Assembly: GCF_004087835.1 (NCBI RefSeq)
Contig: NZ_CP035119.1
Coordinates: forward strand, 2,790,001 to 2,854,000
Length of the DNA stretch: 64,000 bases
Direction of reading: 5' to 3'
From: Halorussus pelagicus
Lineage (GTDB): Archaea; Halobacteriota; Halobacteria; Halobacteriales; Haladaptataceae
The notes below the pieces were generated by a model. It was not told the origin of the DNA. It saw only the letters and a program-made list of their open reading frames with translations, and ran no database searches. Numbering within the stretch: the stretch's first letter is position 1; each line of letters begins with the position of its first letter. This document shows, in pieces, positions 44,698-54,418 of this stretch. A program made the translations under genes and the position numbers.

Positions 44698-45690
44698 ATG
44701 GATAGGAACTACCACGTCTTTTCGGATGGTCGCCTCGAGCGCAACAACGACACGGTCCGACTCGTGACCGAGGACGGCGAGAAGAAGTATCTCCCCGTCG
44801 AGAACGCCGAAGCACTGTTCGTCCACGGGCAGGTCGATTACAACACGCGCTTGATGTCGTTTTTGGACGACCACGGCGTCGCCATGCACGTATTTGGGTG
44901 GGGTGACTACTACTCGGGGTCGATAATGCCCAAGCGGGGCCAGACCTCCGGGCAGACGCTGGTCGAGCAGGTCCGTGCCTACGACGACCCCGAACGGCGA
45001 CTCGGTCTCGCTCGGAAGTTCGTTGCGGGAAGTATCCACAACATGCGGACCAACGTCAAATACTACGACAACCGCGGCCACGATTTCGCCAGCATAGTCG
45101 AGACGCTGGAGGACTGCCGTGGGAATCTGGACGAGGCCGACGACGTAGACGAGGCGATGGGAGTCGAAGCGACCGCTCGGCGGGCGTACTACTCGATCTT
45201 CGACGCGATTCTGCCCGAGGGGTTCGTCTTCGGGGGACGACAGTACAATCCGCCGAACAACGAGGTCAACAGTCTCATTTCGTTCGGGAACTCGCTGGTG
45301 TACGCCAACGTCGTATCGGCGATTCGGGCGACGGCGCTCGACCCCGCGGTGAGCTACCTCCACGAACCGGGCGAGCGGCGCTACTCGCTGGCACTGGACA
45401 TCGCAGAGCTGTTCAAACCACTCCTTACCGACCGCCTCATCTTCCGACTGGTGAACCGCGGACAACTCAGTACCGACGAGTTCGAGACGGAACTCAACTC
45501 TTGTCTGCTCACCGAGAGCGGTCGGAAAACGTTCTCGAAAGCCTTCGAGGAGACGCTGGAGGAGACCGTCGAGCATCCGAACCTCAAGCGAAAGGTCAGC
45601 TATCAGTACCTCCTGCGACTGGAAGCGTACAAGCTCAAAAAGCACCTGCTGACCGGTGAGAACTACGAACCCTTCGAGCGGTGGTGGTAG
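44698..45690 (+). CDS. cas1: CRISPR integrase Cas1
   Basis: This 330-residue metal-dependent integrase inserts spacers at the leader end. The N-terminal beta domain starts MDRNYHVFSDGRLERNNDTV. The catalytic C-terminal domain has EATARRAYYSIF (Glu), YLHEPGERRYSLALDIAELFKP (His and Asp), matching the Cas1 active site. Length is normal for type I-B. Two bases separate it from the cas4 stop, and cas2 begins 2 bases after its stop. Confidence 0.97.
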   Translation: MDRNYHVFSDGRLERNNDTVRLVTEDGEKKYLPVENAEALFVHGQVDYNTRLMSFLDDHGVAMHVFGWGDYYSGSIMPKRGQTSGQTLVEQVRAYDDPERRLGLARKFVAGSIHNMRTNVKYYDNRGHDFASIVETLEDCRGNLDEADDVDEAMGVEATARRAYYSIFDAILPEGFVFGGRQYNPPNNEVNSLISFGNSLVYANVVSAIRATALDPAVSYLHEPGERRYSLALDIAELFKPLLTDRLIFRLVNRGQLSTDEFETELNSCLLTESGRKTFSKAFEETLEETVEHPNLKRKVSYQYLLRLEAYKLKKHLLTGENYEPFERWW

Positions 45691-45691
45691 C

Positions 45692-45955
45692 GTGGTGTAC
45701 GTAGTCGTCGTCTACGACGTGCAGGCCGACCGCACCCACCTCCTGCTCAACTTCCTCCGCCAGTACCTGACTCACGTACAGAACTCGGTCTTCGAGGGCG
45801 ACGTGACCGAAGGCGACCTCGAAACCATCGAGAACCGGCTCGACTCGCTTCTCGAACCCGACGAATCGACCATCATCTACGAAGTCTCCTCGGAGAAACT
45901 ACTCGACCGGTCGGTGTTCGGCGAGGACCCTACCGAAGACCGGCGCTTTCTGTAA
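45692..45955 (+). CDS. cas2: Cas2
   Basis: This 87-residue ferredoxin-like protein bridges Cas1 dimers in the adaptation complex. It begins VVYVVVVYDVQADRTHLLLNF, with the Cas2 first strand and Asp, and has the typical FLRQYLTHVQNSVFEGD segment. Two adjacent GTG codons (45692 and 45695) could start it; both give the same fold. It ends the cas operon 140 bases before array 2. Confidence 0.94.
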   Translation: MVYVVVVYDVQADRTHLLLNFLRQYLTHVQNSVFEGDVTEGDLETIENRLDSLLEPDESTIIYEVSSEKLLDRSVFGEDPTEDRRFL

Positions 45956-46007
45956 CTCTTCGTTAGGGGTTCGCTTCCGGAGTGTTCCGTGAACGCGTCA
46001 TCGACCT

Positions 46008-46095
46008 CGGGGGGTACAGCGGGTATCGAGGGTTGACGAAAATGTTGATGTGTCGTCGGTGAGTAGACCGGGGTGAGGCCCGCGAATCGGGCATG
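46008..46095 (+). promoter_or_regulatory. leader of CRISPR array 2
   Basis: Ggggggtacagcgggtatcg, gacgaaaatgttgatgtg and gggcatg appear in the same order as in the leader of array 1 read on its own strand. The divergence between them is a few substitutions plus small indels. It lies between cas2 and the first repeat. Confidence 0.85.
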
Positions 46096-47972
46096 GTTTC
46101 AGCAGAACCCTTGTGGGTTTGAAGCCCGTGAGCGACGCCATCCTGTACGCGGCCGCCGCGGTGTTTCAGCAGAACCCTTGTGGGTTTGAAGCGCCTTAGC
46201 CCGACCGAGCGACCACGTGGACCCGAGTTTCAGCAGAACCCTTGTGGGTTTGAAGCTGGCTCGCACCCTCCGGGATTCGGAGCGTTTTGCCGTTTCAGCA
46301 GAACCCTTGTGGGTTTGAAGCCTACGAAGACACCCCCATTGACGACCCCCGGCCCCGTTTCAGCAGAACCCTTGTGGGTTTGAAGCCAGCGCGAGCAGGC
46401 CCGCGAGAAGCTTCGCCAGCAGGGTTTCAGCAGAACCCTTGTGGGTTTGAAGCTCGGTCTCGAAATCCATCGAAGAAGACGACACGTGTTTCAGCAGAAC
46501 CCTTGTGGGTTTGAAGCATTGAGCTACCGGCCCTAGTATAGAACGCATGGGACTGTTTCAGCAGAACCCTTGTGGGTTTGAAGCCGCGGCGACCGCGGAA
46601 CTATCGAATTGGAGCCTCGTTTCAGCAGAACCCTTGTGGGTTTGAAGCATGTGGTTCGAAAAGCGAAGCGCAAGAAAAGGTCGGGTTTCAGCAGAACCCT
46701 TGTGGGTTTGAAGCCCGGAGCGGGGGGCGGAGGCGGCGGAGGCGGCGGCTCCGGCGGTTTCAGCAGAACCCTTGTGGGTTTGAAGCCTGTTGCTCGCCGT
46801 CGGCGGTCTCGACGGTGGTTGTTTCAGCAGAACCCTTGTGGGTTTGAAGCCAGGTGACGACCTACGCCGGGGGCGACCGCTACGTGTTTCAGCAGAACCC
46901 TTGTGGGTTTGAAGCCAGGTGACGACCTACGCCGGGGGCGACCGCTACGTGTTTCAGCAGAACCCTTGTGGGTTTGAAGCGCTCCAGAGGAGTTTTCGAG
47001 GGTTGGGAAGCTTCCAGGTTTCAGCAGAACCCTTGTGGGTTTGAAGCCGCCGCAACCACTTCAGCAACGCTCCCGCCGTCTGCCGGTTTCAGCAGAACCC
47101 TTGTGGGTTTGAAGCCCTACCTCCCGACCCGAACCTTTAACTCCCCACATTGTGAGTTTCAGCAGAACCCTTGTGGGTTTGAAGCAAGTGGTGGTCCGCG
47201 TGGTCTCGCGGGTCGCACGCCGTTTCAGCAGAACCCTTGTGGGTTTGAAGCCCGTTCGTCTCTAACGTCCAATCGAGAGTTATCCGGTTTCAGCAGAACC
47301 CTTGTGGGTTTGAAGCTCGCGGCCGACGCGATTCACCTCGGATGGAGTCACCGGTTTCAGCAGAACCCTTGTGGGTTTGAAGCCCGATGGTCCCGGCGAT
47401 GAAGACGAGACCTCGCTGGTTTCAGCAGAACCCTTGTGGGTTTGAAGCTAAGTAACTCAGAGTGTCACTTAACCCCGAGTTGAGTTTCAGCAGAACCCTT
47501 GTGGGTTTGAAGCGACCTCTCGGACAGCAAGGCCCGCACCGCTCGGAAGCTGTTTCAGCAGAACCCTTGTGGGTTTGAAGCAGGTACACGGCGTGTTGGC
47601 TTCGCTTACCTGCCATGGTTTCAGCAGAACCCTTGTGGGTTTGAAGCTTCATCGGGTCGGTGCCGCGCGTTCGGACCGAGCGGTTTCAGCAGAACCCTTG
47701 TGGGTTTGAAGCATCGGGCAACCGTTCGACCAACTCGACTCAGCGAGTTTCAGCAGAACCCTTGTGGGTTTGAAGCATCCAATCGCTGAATACGCGAATT
47801 GTCGGCGGTTTGTTTCAGCAGAACCCTTGTGGGTTTGAAGCGTTGAGTCCGACCCCGCGGCGGTCATCTCGACGACGTTTCAGCAGAACCCTTGTGGGTT
47901 TGAAGCTGCTTGTGGTACCGCTTCGCGCCGAGGGGCGCGTCGGTTTCAGCAGAACCGTTGCGCGTTTAAACC
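46096..47972 (+). CRISPR. CRISPR array 2 (29 repeats, 28 spacers)
   Basis: Thirty-base repeats begin at 46096 and recur about every 66 bases to 47943. Each starts GTTTCAGCA and ends GGGTTTGAAGC; position 9 is A where array 1 has C. The final repeat (47943-47972) is degenerate (ending ttgcgcgtttaaacc), marking the distal end. Spacers are 34-42 bases. Spacers 46851-46885 and 46916-46950 are identical. Transcription runs rightward from the leader beside cas2. Confidence 0.97.
46851..46950 (+). repeat. duplicated spacer in array 2
   Basis: The 35-base spacer between repeats 12 and 13 is repeated exactly between repeats 13 and 14 (46851-46885 and 46916-46950). It could come from repeat-mediated recombination in the array, from double acquisition, or from an assembly error in repetitive sequence. 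Confidence 0.9.
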
Positions 47973-48030
47973 AGCCTATAACCTTGGGAAACGCGAAACG
48001 AAATCGACGGCATCAGACCTTGGCAGGTCG

Positions 48031-49236
48031 TCAGCCGAGTTCCGAGACCGGTGGGTTGGCAGTGTCGAGGTGCCGGAGCGTCCGGCGGGTTCCGTTTCCT
48101 CGACGCTCCAGCGAAATCGATGAGACGCCCAGAGCGCTTCCGAGCAGTCCGGACCGGTCCGTCGCGTCCGTGACCTGTCCGCGTTCGACGCGCCACTGCG
48201 GTTCGTCCAGCAGACAGTCGTAACAGACGACGACACCCTCGTACACTCGGTACTCCAAGTGCCCCCACCGGAGGTCTTTCTCCACGAGCGTGTGTGCGAC
48301 TGTTACTATCACAACTACGCTCGCACCGACGACTGCCCACATCGTCCCGGCAACGACGAACCCGAGGAAGGCGGTGACGCCCGCCGCGGCGAAGCGCCGG
48401 GGGTTCAACATTCCGAGGAGTCCATCGACGACCGCGCTGAGCCACACCGCGCGGCGATTCGTGTGAAATACGTCCGTCGGGTCTCTGTCGGGGACGATGA
48501 CCAGTTGCCACTCATCGTCGTCTTCGAAGTCGGCTTCGCTCGGGTCGAGCGGGTCGAACCGTTCGCGCTGTCCGACCACGCTGTACACGTCGAACCCGAC
48601 GCGAGCGAGGTAGACGAGCGCGAAGACGACTCCTGTGCTTTCGGTCGGTGATGGACCGAGCGCAACGCCCCAGACGACGATTACCGCGAGCAAAACGACT
48701 CCGAGGATTGATCGCGGGGTGAGGATTGACTGTGGGACGAGTTCGTGGTAGTCGCGCGAGCGGACGTGATCTGCGAGTGTCGTCCCCTCGCGGGCGAGTG
48801 TCGTCGCGCCCGCGACGAGTAGACTCTCGACGAACACGCCGCTCCCGGCGGTTGCGAGCCAGAGTCCAGCACCGCTGAAGAGCGAGAGACCAAGAATTGC
48901 TCGTCCGAGGTCGAACACGCGAGGAAACGACCGCGGGTAGGTCGGCGGTAGTGTCTCGTGGAGTTGGACCCCGCCACGCTTCTCTCGGAGCGAGCGAAAC
49001 GGTGAGCGCCATCCCCACCGCGAGTCGGCGGCCGCCCAATTCTCCGCAGCGCCACGCTGGCCCGCAAACGTCGCCTCCAGCGTTCGCCGGAGCGCTTCGG
49101 CGGTAATCTCGACCCAGTAGACGATCAGGAGGTGTGCGAGACCCCAATCGAACAGAGCGATTCCGACGAGCGGGAGGGCGTTGGCCACGGCTACGCCAGC
49201 CAAGGTGCGCCGCCACAGCTGTCGGCTGTTCGTCAT
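48031..49236 (-). CDS. membrane protein, DUF6498-like
   Basis: This 401-residue protein has several hydrophobic helices: LAGVAVANALPLVGIALFDWGLAH near the N-terminus, ILGVVLLAVIVVWGVALG near the middle and ALVYLARVGFDVYSV after it. The conserved-looking C-terminal half has WGHLEYRVYEGVVVCYDCL. The role is unknown in the family. It converges on CRISPR array 2, with its stop 58 bases past the degenerate repeat, and is probably not part of the CRISPR system. Confidence 0.78.
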   Translation of the reverse strand: MTNSRQLWRRTLAGVAVANALPLVGIALFDWGLAHLLIVYWVEITAEALRRTLEATFAGQRGAAENWAAADSRWGWRSPFRSLREKRGGVQLHETLPPTYPRSFPRVFDLGRAILGLSLFSGAGLWLATAGSGVFVESLLVAGATTLAREGTTLADHVRSRDYHELVPQSILTPRSILGVVLLAVIVVWGVALGPSPTESTGVVFALVYLARVGFDVYSVVGQRERFDPLDPSEADFEDDDEWQLVIVPDRDPTDVFHTNRRAVWLSAVVDGLLGMLNPRRFAAAGVTAFLGFVVAGTMWAVVGASVVVIVTVAHTLVEKDLRWGHLEYRVYEGVVVCYDCLLDEPQWRVERGQVTDATDRSGLLGSALGVSSISLERRGNGTRRTLRHLDTANPPVSELG

Positions 49237-49472
49237 TGTGTGGTGAAACTTTCCAGTGGTCGGTTAATCCTCTTACGGAGTCTGGAACGGGCCGTCGAGT
49301 AGATTGACCTGCCGGACAGATGTTTTGTCGTTCGGAAGCGACAACGTAGAAACAAATACGGGACCTCACGATAAGTGCAATGCAACGAGCGTCAGCGGTA
49401 CACACGCTATCCGTAGCAAGGTCTCTCCCTCGATTGCCACCGCTCAAAACCGAAGGACAGCGAAAGGAAGAA

Positions 49473-49547
49473 TGCTCCGTCAGGGATTCGAACCCTGGTC
49501 CTTGCCGTGAGAGGGCAAGATGATTGGCCGGACTACACCAACGGAGC
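49473..49547 (-). tRNA. tRNA-Glu (anticodon CUC)
   Basis: The minus strand folds as a cloverleaf: acceptor gctccgt/acggagc, D arm from gtgtagtccggcc, anticodon stem ttgcc/ggcaa with loop ctCTCac, and T arm caggg ttcgaat ccctg. The discriminator is A and CCA is not encoded. No intron is present. A TATA-like ttaaaca lies about 30 bases upstream (about 49577-49583), and a T-rich ttcctttc follows. Confidence 0.95.
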
Positions 49548-49825
49548 GTGCCTGCACTCTTTCGTAGTGGCACGGAATGTTTAACAGTTGCGTTTCAACG
49601 CCGCCGTGTTCCGCTCCCCCATATTAGCGAGCTATTGTATCTCTCCCAACCATTGTGGGTGCCGCTGCGCGACTCGTCTCTCAGGTCTTGTCCGCATGGC
49701 TAGCGAATCCTCACACAGGATACGTACACCGACCGAGAACGGTCCACACAGGCGAAATCGGTGCTTTCCGGTCGTCGTTTTCCGAACAGTCTCGACAACC
49801 AGTCAGAATGAACGGACGTGAACGA

Positions 49826-51145
49826 TTACTCGCCTTCGAGCGGCGACCCCGCGGCGTCGGGTTCGTGGCCTTCGAGACTGATGATGTTCTCGCGGCCGAC
49901 GCGAAGTTTGCTGATGTCGCCCTCTTCTTCCATCTCCGAGAGGAGCATGCTGACTTTCGACTTCGACCAGCCGGTCTCTTCGACGATGTTGACCTGCTTC
50001 ATCCGGCCGCCGTTCTCGTCCAAGAGTTTCTTGACGCGGGCCTCGTCGGTGAGCAGTTCCTCGTCGCTGACCGACGGCTCCGAGGTGGTGGTCCCGCCGT
50101 TGCCTGCCGCGGTCGTTCCGCTGCCACCGTCGCCGCCGTTGGAGGTGTCGCTACTCCCGGAGAACGAGTCGAAGTCGCCCTGCCGATAGGCGAACGCGGC
50201 CGCGAGACCGAGCAGGACGACGACGGCACCGATAAACAGCATCAGAAGCGACCAGCCGTCTTCGCCAGACGGCGATTGTCCGGCCGGGTTCGTCGTGACG
50301 GTCGAGACGTTACCGCCATCCGCGGTCGTCTCCTCCGTCGCCGTGGTCGTGGTCGCTAGCGGTTCGAACTTGATGCGCGGGCGCTGGTCAACGAAATCGC
50401 GTTCTCCCTGCCACGTCACCGACTCGCTGCTGGCCAGCGAGTCTTCGGTCGGAATCGCGGACTCGCGGGGTTCGACCGACTCGAACTTCAGGCCGGACCC
50501 GGCGTGGACGACCAGCGACTGATTGGGACCGATGTAGAGACCGCCGACGAACACGTCGCCGATGACGGTCATCTCCTCGTCACCGCGGGCGAAACTGGTC
50601 CAGTGGAACGACATCTTGACGACGCCCCGGTTGTCGTTCACGATGCCGCCGATTTCGGCCCGCTTGCCGAACTTCTCGGCCTTCATCGAACGTTCGGTGA
50701 CGTTCTGGCCTTCGCTGGCCAACTGGCGGGCCTGTTGCTTGAAGTTGGTGTAGAGTTGCGTCGAGTTGTTGTTGAACTCCTCGGCGAACTGCTCGAACTG
50801 CTGGCGCTCGGTCTCGTTGTTCAGCGTGCGCTGGTAGGTGAACGTCCACTCTGCGGTCCCGTTCTCGTGGACCGTGATGTGAAACTCGACGCTGTCGAAG
50901 TTATTGGCGACGCCGAGCGTCCGCGGGGCGGCAGTGACTGTCGTCGGGAACTCGGCGAGCGTCGCCCCGGACGTGTCGAGAGTCTTCGGTGTCGGAGCCG
51001 TTCGCGGAATCTCGTCGCGCGTCTCCGTGGGGGACATCGTCGAGGGACCCGTCGCGTCGTGCGCAGGGACACCCAAAACCGGCGCTACGGGGACCGTCCC
51101 AACGAATAACACGACTACGAGGCTGACAGCCAGCAGCCGTCTCAT
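49826..51145 (-). CDS. membrane-anchored winged-helix protein
   Basis: This 439-residue protein has a signal peptide (LLAVSLVVVLFVGTVPVAP) and an external domain to ~residue 270 with many NxS/T sites. A single helix follows (~297-322, SLLMLFIGAVVVLLGLAAAF), then a Gly/Ser linker and a cytoplasmic winged helix at ~375-425 (VKKLLDENGGRMKQVNIVEETGWSKSKVSMLL-type). The layout suggests that an outside signal controls DNA binding inside. A Thr-rich stretch lies next to the membrane. Target genes are unknown; the related haloarchaeal family has similar architecture. Confidence 0.8.
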   Translation of the reverse strand: MRRLLAVSLVVVLFVGTVPVAPVLGVPAHDATGPSTMSPTETRDEIPRTAPTPKTLDTSGATLAEFPTTVTAAPRTLGVANNFDSVEFHITVHENGTAEWTFTYQRTLNNETERQQFEQFAEEFNNNSTQLYTNFKQQARQLASEGQNVTERSMKAEKFGKRAEIGGIVNDNRGVVKMSFHWTSFARGDEEMTVIGDVFVGGLYIGPNQSLVVHAGSGLKFESVEPRESAIPTEDSLASSESVTWQGERDFVDQRPRIKFEPLATTTTATEETTADGGNVSTVTTNPAGQSPSGEDGWSLLMLFIGAVVVLLGLAAAFAYRQGDFDSFSGSSDTSNGGDGGSGTTAAGNGGTTTSEPSVSDEELLTDEARVKKLLDENGGRMKQVNIVEETGWSKSKVSMLLSEMEEEGDISKLRVGRENIISLEGHEPDAAGSPLEGE

Positions 51146-51196
51146 GTACCTTAATTCTCCATTGCCCGCTATAAAAGACCTTTTGACGTAGGCCTG

Positions 51197-52351
51197 TCAC
51201 CGAACTGTGGTTCCACGACACACGACGCGCGTTGGCGATTGCCACGCTGTCACGTTGGTCAGTGGACTCTCATCCAGCACCACGAGGTCGGCGCGAGCGC
51301 CCTCAGTGACCGTGCCTACGTCGTCAAGCCCGAGCAGGTCTGCGGCGTTGACTGTCGCGGCCTCCAGCGCCTGTCGCTCCGAGAGACCGTGTTCGACCAT
51401 CAACTCTAACTCCTCGGCGGCGTCCGCGAGGTGGTTGAACGGCGTTCCGGCGTCGGTCCCCATCGCAATCGGCACCCCGGCGTCGAGCGCGTACTCGAAG
51501 GCGTCGTCCCACGACTCCTTGGCCTCCTCGGCCTTCTCGACGGCGAACTCCGGAATCCCCGCCTCAGTCCCGGTCTCGACGATGCCGTAGAGCGCCTTCC
51601 CGGTTGGCACCCAGTAGGTGCCTCGGTCGGCCATCAGTTCGGCCGCCTCGCGGTCCATGAAAGTCCCGTGTTCGATGCTCGAAATCCCGGCCCGAGTCGC
51701 GTTCTTGATGCCCGCGGTCCCGTGAGCGTGGGCCGCGGTCGGCACCCGCTTGGCTCCGGCGGTCTCCGCGACGGTTTCGAGTTCCGCCTCGTCGAGTTCC
51801 GGCGCGCCCGTCAGCGCGCCCTCGGTGAGAACCCCGCCGGTCGCCATGCACTTCACCACGTCCGCGCCGCGCTTGAGTTGCTCGCGGACCGCCTTCTTGA
51901 CTTCGGGCACGCCGTCGGCCTCGCGGCCGAACCAATGGCCGTGCCCGCCGGTCATCACGATGTTCTCGCCGCACGCGAGGACGCGCGGTCCCTCGACGAC
52001 GCCCGCCTCTACGGCATCTCGGGCGTCGAGCGCGAGCGACCCCGGCGCGCCGAGGTCCCGGACGGTCGTCACACCCGCATCAAGCGCGTCCCGGAGGTTG
52101 GCCGTCGCTCGGTAGGCGAGTGTCGATTCGCTGTCGCCGTCGATTTCGCCGGGGTCGGCCCGCCCGTCCATCATCAGGTGGACGTGCGCGTCGATGAGTC
52201 CGGGCGCGACGAACTGGCCCGTCGCGTCAATTTCCTTGTCGGGGTCGGCTGGTACGTCGCCGACCGTCACGATTCGTCCGTCTTCGACCGCCACGTCGGC
52301 CTCTCTGGTCCCGTCGGCGTCCACGACGGTTCCGCCTCGAACTACGAGCAT
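51197..52351 (-). CDS. amidohydrolase-family metal-dependent hydrolase
   Basis: This 384-residue TIM-barrel enzyme begins MLVVRGGTVVDADGTREADV and has FVAPGLIDAHVHLMM (metal HxH), RVPTAAHAHGTAGI (metal His), SIEHGTFMD, and late GTDAGTPFNHL with the catalytic Asp. It resembles imidazolonepropionase- or prolidase-like amidohydrolases; the substrate cannot be read. I chose the ATG at 52351 because the strand VVRGGT follows it directly. Confidence 0.87.
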   Translation of the reverse strand: MLVVRGGTVVDADGTREADVAVEDGRIVTVGDVPADPDKEIDATGQFVAPGLIDAHVHLMMDGRADPGEIDGDSESTLAYRATANLRDALDAGVTTVRDLGAPGSLALDARDAVEAGVVEGPRVLACGENIVMTGGHGHWFGREADGVPEVKKAVREQLKRGADVVKCMATGGVLTEGALTGAPELDEAELETVAETAGAKRVPTAAHAHGTAGIKNATRAGISSIEHGTFMDREAAELMADRGTYWVPTGKALYGIVETGTEAGIPEFAVEKAEEAKESWDDAFEYALDAGVPIAMGTDAGTPFNHLADAAEELELMVEHGLSERQALEAATVNAADLLGLDDVGTVTEGARADLVVLDESPLTNVTAWQSPTRVVCRGTTVR

Positions 52352-52388
52352 ATTCCCGTGTTTGCACGCACCATGGTAAAGTGAGGGG

Positions 52389-52517
52389 TTGCGGAACCGC
52401 TGTTCGGAGGGCGTCAACGTACTGAAAGAGGTAGCGGAGACGATAGAGCGCGAGTGGGACACCGAGCCGTTCGTCGTCTCTCTCATCTACTGGCGCGACA
52501 AGTTCAGTGGAGTCTGA
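52389..52517 (+). pseudogene. short open frame, possible remnant of a gene
   Basis: From a TTG at 52389 the frame gives 42 residues (ending VSLIYWRDKFSGV) with mostly G/C third positions, in the gap between two minus-strand genes. There is no clear start signal. It may be the tail of a lost gene or a small protein; the sequence reads protein-like but I do not recognise it. Confidence 0.3.
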
Positions 52518-52518
52518 C

Positions 52519-53265
52519 TCACAGCGAGACGAACTCGCTTCCCGCCAGCGATTGGGGCACCGTGAGACGATAGACCGTGGTCGCGCCCGATGGCGTGGTG
52601 AGTTTCAGTCGGACCTCGCTCCCGCCCCGGAGCGGTTCGGAGTACGGCGGCGTGACCGCGTCGCGGGTCTCCGCCTCGACGAGACCGGCGTTGACGTGTA
52701 TCTTGATTCGCTGGCCTTGTCCCGAGAGCGTGGTGTGGTCGTTGTCGTCGAGCGCGTAGGTGTTGAACACCTGATGGGGAGCGGTCTGGTCGTCGTCGGA
52801 ATCGCCGTCATCGGGTTCCAAACCGAACGTTCCAGGGTTCCCCTTATCCAGAACGCCCGGCGCGTAATCGGCGGACTCCCCGTGGACGAGCGTGGTCGCG
52901 GTCCGCGGACCGACCCACGAGAGCGTCGCCTGCGAGAGGTTCACCGTGCCCGACCCCGGCGACAACTTCACCGTCAACTCCACGGTATCGACGCTCTCGT
53001 TGGGCATGATGTCCGTCGTCGATTTCGGCTCGGAGTTGTACTCCTCGTCGGTGACGTGCCCGTACGCGCTGACGACCATGAGGCGGTTCGAGACCCGGTC
53101 GGTTGAGTCACGACTCGTCTGTTCGGCTCTGTCGGCCAACGCTCCCGAAGTGTTCAGGAGTACGCCCGCGGCTATCGCCGCCACTAACACCATTGCGATA
53201 AAGACGATGAGTGTCCCGATACCGACCTGCCCACGTTCGCGCGTGGTCCACGTTTCTAAATCCAT
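52519..53265 (-). CDS. archaellin (archaeal flagellin)
   Basis: This 248-residue protein has the type III signal [19 protein letters not shown], where ArlK/PibD-like peptidase would cut after the Gly and leave the hydrophobic helix ([16 protein letters not shown]) as filament core. The rest is an acidic outer domain ([23 protein letters not shown]). It is a single archaellin gene here; the rest of the archaellum operon is not in the window. It could also be an archaellin-like pilin, but the long GxxVGIGTL core favours archaellin. Confidence 0.85.
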   Translation of the reverse strand: MDLETWTTRERGQVGIGTLIVFIAMVLVAAIAAGVLLNTSGALADRAEQTSRDSTDRVSNRLMVVSAYGHVTDEEYNSEPKSTTDIMPNESVDTVELTVKLSPGSGTVNLSQATLSWVGPRTATTLVHGESADYAPGVLDKGNPGTFGLEPDDGDSDDDQTAPHQVFNTYALDDNDHTTLSGQGQRIKIHVNAGLVEAETRDAVTPPYSEPLRGGSEVRLKLTTPSGATTVYRLTVPQSLAGSEFVSL

Positions 53266-53413
53266 TTTTCCTCCGACAGACTCTGCTCGGGGAGAACTCG
53301 TCCTCCAACAAAGTTAAAAATTGATATAAATAATATCGGTGAAGAAATAGGTGATATAAATTCGATAGTCGAACAACATGGAGTATGTCGAGAAAGCGGC
53401 TGAAATACGGCGA

Positions 53414-54418
53414 CTAGTCGTCGGCGGGTCCCGCAGAGCCGGACCACGCGCTCTCTTCGCCGTCGGCGTTTGAGCTGTCGTCGCGCCCAATCGAACGCTG
53501 GGCCGAGACCACCAACTCGCGGACGGCGTGGCGGTTCAGCACCGCGAACCCGGCGAAGATGGCGGCGAACCCGACGAGCGTCGAGGGACCGACCAACTCG
53601 CCCAGTAGCGCCCAACTCGCCAGCGTCGCCACGACGGGTTCGAGGTAGCCCACGAGGTTGAGTTGGGTCGGTCCCACCTCGTCCAGCAGGTAGAAGTAAA
53701 CCATGTAGGCCACGACCCCCGAGAGGAGCGTCAGGTAGGCGAACGACGCCAGCGCGGTCGGCGTCGGCCGAATTGCGCCGAGCGACTCGCCGCGGGCCGC
53801 GCCGATAACGAACAGCAGACTGGAACCGCTGAGCATCGCCCACCCCTCCAGCGTCGCTATCGGCAGGTCGGTCCGGAGCGGTCGGGTCAGGACTCCGCCG
53901 AGCGCGAAGCACGCGATGCCGACCACGACGAGACCGACGCCGACGACGCTCGCTGAGAGTGCGCTCGCGGGGTTCAGGCCCGCGACGATTGCCACGCCCG
54001 TGATACCGAGCGCGAAGCCGACGCCCTTCAGGACGGTCAGTCGCTCGTCAAGCAGGACCGCCGCGAATCCGGCGGTCAGGACCGGCGAGAGGCTGACGAC
54101 GACCGACGCGACCGCGCCGGAGACGCGCATCTCGCCCAGATAGAGCAGGCCGTGGTAGCCCGCGATGACGAACGCACCGACGACGGCGACCGCGAGATAC
54201 TCCTCGCGGTCGCGGGGCCGCCAGCGGTCGGTCGCCACGACGGCGTAGCCCAGAATGACTACGCCCGCGACCGCGTAGCGGAGTCCGGCGAACGTCAGCG
54301 GCGGGAAGTAATGCAGCCCGATTTCGATGGCGACGAACGAACCGCCCCAGAACGTAGCGAGTAGTACGAACAATACGGCAGAGAGTGGAATTTTACTTCC
54401 AACCTTCTCCGAAATCAT
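53414..54418 (-). CDS. EamA-family (DMT) transporter
   Basis: This 334-residue protein has ten helices in two EamA halves, starting LSAVLFVLLATFWGGSFVAI and ending in a 35-residue acidic tail (DDSSNADGEESAW). It is a likely exporter of small organic compounds. It lies next to a divergent Lrp-type regulator gene, a common arrangement for regulator and target, but this is inference. It is the third EamA gene in the window. Confidence 0.87.
   Translation of the reverse strand: MISEKVGSKIPLSAVLFVLLATFWGGSFVAIEIGLHYFPPLTFAGLRYAVAGVVILGYAVVATDRWRPRDREEYLAVAVVGAFVIAGYHGLLYLGEMRVSGAVASVVVSLSPVLTAGFAAVLLDERLTVLKGVGFALGITGVAIVAGLNPASALSASVVGVGLVVVGIACFALGGVLTRPLRTDLPIATLEGWAMLSGSSLLFVIGAARGESLGAIRPTPTALASFAYLTLLSGVVAYMVYFYLLDEVGPTQLNLVGYLEPVVATLASWALLGELVGPSTLVGFAAIFAGFAVLNRHAVRELVVSAQRSIGRDDSSNADGEESAWSGSAGPADD

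Noticed and set aside
46096-47972. Long open frames running through CRISPR array 2
   Set aside because: Same reason as array 1: the open frames encode repeated copies of the 30-base repeat separated by spacer sequence.
49473-49547. tRNA-Glu as an integration site for a mobile element carrying the CRISPR locus
   Set aside because: No integrase gene and no duplicated tRNA 3' end was found in the flanks.
49655-50359. A plus-strand gene in the gap after tRNA-Glu
   Set aside because: It runs antisense to the winged-helix membrane protein and has no family features.
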